From Rhodothermales bacterium (GTDB lineage: Bacteria > Bacteroidota > Rhodothermia > Rhodothermales > JABDKH01), in NCBI GenBank assembly GCA_013002345.1, contig JABDKH010000008.1, positions 1 through 37,453 on the forward strand: a stretch of DNA of 37,453 nt, given 5' to 3'. The notes below the pieces were generated by a model. It searched no databases. It saw only the letters and a list, made by a program, of their open reading frames with translations, and had not been told where the DNA came from. Below are positions 35,998-37,453 of this stretch, one piece after another. How positions within the stretch are numbered: the first letter of the stretch is position 1; every line of letters starts with the position of its first letter. The position numbers and the translations under genes are program-made.

Positions 35998-36651
35998 TCA
36001 GCTGCCGTTGATGAGTCGCATGAATTCCGAACGCGTCGCAGGATTTAGAAACTGCCCGCTCATCGCGCTTGTCGTCGTTACGGAGTGCTGCTTCTCCGCT
36101 CCCCGCATCATCATGCACAGATGCTGTGCTTCGATGACCACAGCCACACCGTCCGGCTCAAGCACGTCGTTCACGGCATCTCGAATCTGGATCGTAAGTC
36201 GTTCTTGAACCTGCAATCGCCGCGCAAATACATCCACGACACGCGGCAGTTTGCTGAGTCCCACAATTCGTCCGTTTGGGATGTAGGCCACGTGCGCCTT
36301 CCCGAAAAACGGAAGCATGTGATGTTCGCAGAGGGAATACACCTCGATGTCCTTGACGAGGATCATCTCACTGTAGTCCTCCTCAAACAAAGCCGACGTC
36401 AGGATCTCGTATGGATCCATGCGATAACCCTGAGTCAGGAACTGATACGCCTTTGCCACGCGCTGTGGCGTTTTCACGAGTCCCTCGCGTTCAGGATCCT
36501 CACCCAGAAGCGAAAGCGTCTTCGAAACGTGGGAAGACAGTTGCTCGGTGGTCTCGCCGTCGTATTTCTCTACGCGCTCGTACAATTTCTGACCGAAATC
36601 GTCGTCGTCTAATAATGCGTGATCGCTCAATGATACACCATTCGGATTCAT
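35998..36651 (-). CDS. folE: GTP cyclohydrolase I
   Basis: A 217-residue enzyme converting GTP to 7,8-dihydroneopterin triphosphate, the first step of folate, biopterin and queuosine-type pathways. The zinc ligands are C108 and H111 ([10 protein letters not shown]) and C179 ([11 protein letters not shown]). [24 protein letters not shown] (split as [11 protein letters not shown] and [13 protein letters not shown]) and TRSEFMRLI are diagnostic. An N-terminal extension of about 30 residues is acidic and variable, as in other members. It lies 37 bases downstream of the PTPS-type gene and five bases upstream of the SDR, so the three look like one operon. Confidence 0.97.
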   Translation of the reverse strand: MNPNGVSLSDHALLDDDDFGQKLYERVEKYDGETTEQLSSHVSKTLSLLGEDPEREGLVKTPQRVAKAYQFLTQGYRMDPYEILTSALFEEDYSEMILVKDIEVYSLCEHHMLPFFGKAHVAYIPNGRIVGLSKLPRVVDVFARRLQVQERLTIQIRDAVNDVLEPDGVAVVIEAQHLCMMMRGAEKQHSVTTTSAMSGQFLNPATRSEFMRLINGS

Positions 36652-36688
36652 TTGAGTCCACTATTTACTGATGATTGGCTGATCGTGG

Positions 36689-37102
36689 CTAGTCCCCTCT
36701 GTACTCAGCCGAATTATTATCCGTCTCCCGTACCCTGACACTATACAGTGTTCCCGCCGGGAGATGAGATTCGATCTGTTTCCAGATCTGGATCGCGAGG
36801 TTTTCCGTCGATGGAAGAACACCGTCCAGGAAGTCCACGTCGAGATTGAGATTGGAATGATCCAGTTTCGAAATGACCCGGTCTTCCACCACCTTTTTCA
36901 GGTCCCCGAGATCGACCACATAGCCCGTGTCAGGGTTCGGTTCGCCGGCAACCGTAATCTCCAACGTATAGTTGTGTCCGTGCCAGTTCGGACTGTTACA
37001 CTTGCCGAAGGTTGCGGCATTCCACTCGTCCGATTTCTTCGCGTTGTGCAGCCGGTGAGCAGCGTTGAACTGCATTTTGCGCGTGATGTAAACTTTCGCC
37101 AT
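36689..37102 (-). CDS. 6-pyruvoyl-tetrahydropterin synthase (PTPS-II-type; QueD superfamily)
   Basis: A 137-residue T-fold enzyme that converts dihydroneopterin triphosphate. Zinc histidines are H16 (AAHRLH), H41 and H43 (HGHNY). Catalytic residues are C35, D81-H82 (KLDHSNL) and E126 (RETDNN). The spacing C-x5-HGH (GKCNSPNWHGHNY) is that of the PTPS-II form known from animal biopterin synthesis, whereas QueD typically has C-x3-HGH. ATG 37102 gives the compact family N-terminus; the in-frame ATG at 37165 adds 21 residues unlike the family. It leads the folE-SDR set. A queuosine role remains possible, since bacterial members of this type are often labelled QueD. Confidence 0.92.
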   Translation of the reverse strand: MAKVYITRKMQFNAAHRLHNAKKSDEWNAATFGKCNSPNWHGHNYTLEITVAGEPNPDTGYVVDLGDLKKVVEDRVISKLDHSNLNLDVDFLDGVLPSTENLAIQIWKQIESHLPAGTLYSVRVRETDNNSAEYRGD

Positions 37103-37257
37103 CTTCACTTCACTGTATCGTAGGATCTGGACAGCGCTTACAGACGCCCTGATCGTTTGTTGCACCGCATAATACGAAAAACGTTCAAATCGTCCAAGTG
37201 ACTCGCCCGAGGGTTGTCGGGCCGATCGCCACCCGTTTCAGCAGAAAACACGTATTA

Positions 37258-37453
37258 ATGAGCGAAAAGACCCTATTTCAGAAGATCGGGGACGGGGAGA
37301 TACCGGCTCAGATGGTGTTCGAAGACGATTCGTGCTTCGCTTTCCGCGATATCAATCCGCAGGCCCCGACTCACATCCTTGTGTGTCCGCGCAAGGCCAT
37401 CCCGGGCCTCGACGACATCACGGAATCCGATGTCGAACTCATCGGCCACATGT
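37258..37453 (+). CDS. HIT-family (HinT-like) protein, 3' end cut by window edge
   Basis: 65 codons run from ATG 37258 to the right edge. The frame shows the family opening: LFQKIGDGEIPAQMVFEDD, then CFAFRDINPQAPTHILVCPRK. The histidine triad itself lies beyond the window. Members hydrolyse purine nucleoside phosphoramidates and related adducts. It is divergent from the PTPS-type gene, with a 155-base shared promoter region. Confidence 0.92.
   Translation, partial: MSEKTLFQKIGDGEIPAQMVFEDDSCFAFRDINPQAPTHILVCPRKAIPGLDDITESDVELIGHM

Overview
The window looks like a chromosomal piece of a Rhodothermota/Bacteroidota-type bacterium (Rhodothermales-like). The reasons are a secreted protein ending in the NYPNPFNP-type C-terminal sorting domain, a three-subunit SdhCAB with a single large cytochrome b subunit, an isolated nuoI, a GTP cyclohydrolase I beside a PTPS-type pterin synthase, and a moderately high G+C (about 58% in a sampled coding row). 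The assignment rests on protein character only; no rRNA or tRNA gene was seen.

Layout. Positions 1-13.6 kb are almost entirely minus strand: holA (cut by the left edge), a DinB-like protein, nuoI, der, an EcsC-family protein, an NtrC-type response regulator, uppP, rqcH, a small membrane protein, a TPR lipoprotein and a class III aminotransferase. This run is broken once, at about 2.2-3.9 kb, by an AT-richer block whose two genes face the other way: a 38-codon remnant of a phage-type integrase N-terminus and a membrane-anchored class III nucleotide cyclase. The block is bounded by a perfect 14-bp direct repeat, so it looks like an integrated element or its scar.

From 13.7 to 20.2 kb the genes are plus strand: a phosphofructokinase with pyrophosphate-type signature residues, a conserved protein of unknown function, a propionyl-CoA-type carboxylase beta subunit, and a MltD-like lytic transglycosylase with four LysM repeats. 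From 20.2 to 24.9 kb a minus-strand set encodes citrate synthase and SdhC-SdhA-SdhB, a compact TCA-cycle and respiratory module. A roughly 0.8-kb stretch without a credible gene separates it from a plus-strand set: a cysteine-free RNase E/G, a 97-residue conserved protein, a PhnP-like metallo-hydrolase, type II dehydroquinase and a polysaccharide flippase.

From 30.9 kb onward come a small lipoprotein, a large secreted HExxH protein with a sorting domain, a repeat-rich intergenic region (13-bp and 10-bp tandem units, a 37-bp direct repeat and a palindrome), a small unknown protein and a YqgE/AlgH protein. The last cluster, on the minus strand, holds a PTPS-II-type 6-pyruvoyl-tetrahydropterin synthase, FolE and a short-chain dehydrogenase. 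These are the three enzyme types needed for tetrahydrobiopterin synthesis. A HIT-family gene is cut by the right edge.

Most of the window is housekeeping. The parts that deserve a second look are the 2.2-3.9 kb element, the pterin cluster, the unusual RNase E/G, the PPi-type phosphofructokinase and the repeat region near 34 kb.
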